6,373 nucleotides of DNA from Dehalococcoidia bacterium (GTDB lineage Bacteria > Chloroflexota > Dehalococcoidia > UBA2979). A model generated the notes under the pieces. That model searched no databases, was not told where the DNA came from, and saw only the letters and a program-made list of their open reading frames with translations. Below, one piece after another: positions 5,174-6,373 of the stretch (position 1 is its first letter; every line of letters starts with the position of its first letter). The stretch is from assembly GCA_030745285.1 (NCBI GenBank), contig JASLOV010000245.1:1-6373 (forward strand), given 5' to 3'. Made by a program: the position numbers and the translations under genes.

Positions 5174-6373
5174 TCAGGTCACCGTCCACCACGGTTCGGC
5201 CGGCTGCTCTCGGTCGCCCCTGCCGATCAGCAGCGCCAGCCCGCCGCCGACCAGCATCACCACCGCTGAGGCGGCGAAGACCTCCTGGAAGGTCGACACC
5301 TGCGCGGTCTGGACGAGCGCCTCGAACTGCGGCGAGCCGAATTCGATTGAACCGGCGCGGGCGTAGAAGCGGCCGAGCCCGCGCGAGGTGAGCAGCGCCG
5401 CCCCCAGCAGCATGCCGATGACCCGCGCCAGCGTGAGCCAGGCGGCCGCCGTCGCCCGCTCCGACTCGCCCGCGTGCTGGAAGACGGCCGCGCTCAGCGG
5501 CGCGATCACGAGCCCGAAGCCGAAGCCCGCCACCAGCTGCGGCGCGGTGCGCGCGGCCTCGGAAAGGGCGGTATCCCAGGTCGCCAGGCCGACGAACCCC
5601 AGCGCCGCCACCCACATCCCGGAGACGGCCGTGACGCGCAGGCCGAGGCGGGTGGCCAGCCAGCCACCAGCCAGCGCGCCGACCGGCACGGCGACGGTGA
5701 GCCGCATCAGCGTGAGCCCGCCATCGAGCGGGCGTTCGAGCAGCACGAGGTTGACGAAGAGCGGGACGGTGACCAGCGCGGCGATCAGCCCGCCGCCGAG
5801 CAGCACCGTCGCCAAGTTCGCGGCCCAGACCGGCCGCGGCTCGAACATCGCGGCGCGCAGCATCGGTGCGGACGCCCGGCGTTCGCGCAGCACGAAGGCC
5901 GCGGCCAGCGCGGCGATGACGGCGACGAGCGCGCCCGAGAGCGGGGCCGAGCGCGGCGAGAGGGGGTCGTCGACGAGCACGAAGGTGAGGACGGCAAGCG
6001 CGGCGGCCAGCAGCACCGCTCCCGGCCAGTCGACGCTGCCCTGGCGCCGTTCGCCGCCGGCGTGCCGCCAGGCGCCGAGCAGGGGGGGCACGGCCATCGG
6101 CAGGTTGAGCCAGAAGACCCATCGCCAGCCGAGCCACTCCGTGATCGCGCCGCCCCAGGCGGGCCCGATCAGGGCACCAGCCTCGGATGCGGCGGCGATC
6201 GCCGCCAGGCCCATCACGCGGCGCTGCGCGGGCAGCTCGCGCACGACGATCGCCATCGCCACCGGCACGACTGCGCCGCCGCCGACGGCCTGCAGCGCGC
6301 GAGCAGCCACGAGCGTCTCGAAGGTCGGGGCCAGCGCGACCAGCGCGCTGCCGAGCATGAAGACAGCCATCGC
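5174..6373 (-). CDS. MFS efflux transporter, DHA2 (EmrB/QacA) type (partial, N-terminus off window)
   Basis: This is an integral membrane proton-driven exporter of the major facilitator superfamily, probably moving drugs or other small hydrophobic compounds out of the cell; the substrate cannot be read from sequence. The frame is open to the right edge, so the Met at 6370 is internal. Counting from that Met, AARALQAVGGG (22-32) is motif B, with Arg24 and Gln27. GALIGPAWGG (65-74) is the antiporter motif C, followed by WLGWRWVFWLNLP, typical of DHA2 members. The rest is a series of hydrophobic helices separated by short charged loops, including the cytoplasmic-type loop RHAGGERRQGS before the next helix pair. 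Compared with DHA2 proteins of about 460-500 residues, the first two helices and motif A (about 70 residues) are missing beyond the edge. The protein ends REQPAEPWWTVT. It is convergent with the glutaredoxin-like gene and shares the hairpin between them. It appears intact within the window. Confidence 0.93.
   Translation of the reverse strand, partial: AMAVFMLGSALVALAPTFETLVAARALQAVGGGAVVPVAMAIVVRELPAQRRVMGLAAIAAASEAGALIGPAWGGAITEWLGWRWVFWLNLPMAVPPLLGAWRHAGGERRQGSVDWPGAVLLAAALAVLTFVLVDDPLSPRSAPLSGALVAVIAALAAAFVLRERRASAPMLRAAMFEPRPVWAANLATVLLGGGLIAALVTVPLFVNLVLLERPLDGGLTLMRLTVAVPVGALAGGWLATRLGLRVTAVSGMWVAALGFVGLATWDTALSEAARTAPQLVAGFGFGLVIAPLSAAVFQHAGESERATAAAWLTLARVIGMLLGAALLTSRGLGRFYARAGSIEFGSPQFEALVQTAQVSTFQEVFAASAVVMLVGGGLALLIGRGDREQPAEPWWTVT

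Noticed and set aside
5163..6137. 324-codon minus-strand frame overlapping the transporter
   Set aside because: It is an Arg/Ala/Gly-rich shadow of the transporter gene, whose own frame shows MFS motifs and regular membrane helices.

Overview
This window is a GC-rich bacterial chromosomal segment of ordinary housekeeping, stress and redox genes. The GroEL N-terminal sequence, the use of TTG and GTG starts, and the pairing of a nickel superoxide dismutase with its protease resemble Chloroflexota (Thermomicrobia- or Sphaerobacter-like relatives). That assignment is an inference from remembered family sequences and is moderate at best; an actinobacterial origin is the main alternative.

Layout, left to right. 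Bases 1-445 hold the C-terminal part of nuoB (complex I subunit B), cut by the left edge. A 196-base gap follows, with a widespread dispersed-repeat motif and a good promoter candidate. Next are sodN (Ni superoxide dismutase) and sodX (its S26-type maturation protease), on the + strand and probably one operon. A convergent minus-strand gene encodes a blue-copper (cupredoxin/plastocyanin-like) lipoprotein. Its stop codon lies in a 3 x 16-base tandem repeat that fills the gap to sodX. The divergent spacer at 2137-2427 holds a promoter and a near-perfect CIRCE operator (HrcA site) in front of groEL, which has no groES beside it. After groEL come an 18-base tandem duplication overlapping the stop codon and a very strong hairpin terminator. 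Then follow a conserved-looking protein of unknown function, a glutaredoxin-like single-cysteine protein, a second hairpin terminator, and a convergent DHA2-type MFS efflux transporter that runs off the right edge.

Functionally the window links respiration (NuoB), superoxide removal (SodN matured by SodX), possible envelope copper electron transfer (cupredoxin), protein folding under heat stress (GroEL under HrcA control), thiol redox (glutaredoxin-like protein) and export (MFS). I see no sign of phage, IS elements, CRISPR or defence systems. The window does not contain an evident new multi-gene system. The points most worth a second look are the membrane-anchored-looking SodX without a standard start codon, the stop-codon-bearing tandem repeats at two gene ends, and the lone CIRCE-controlled groEL.
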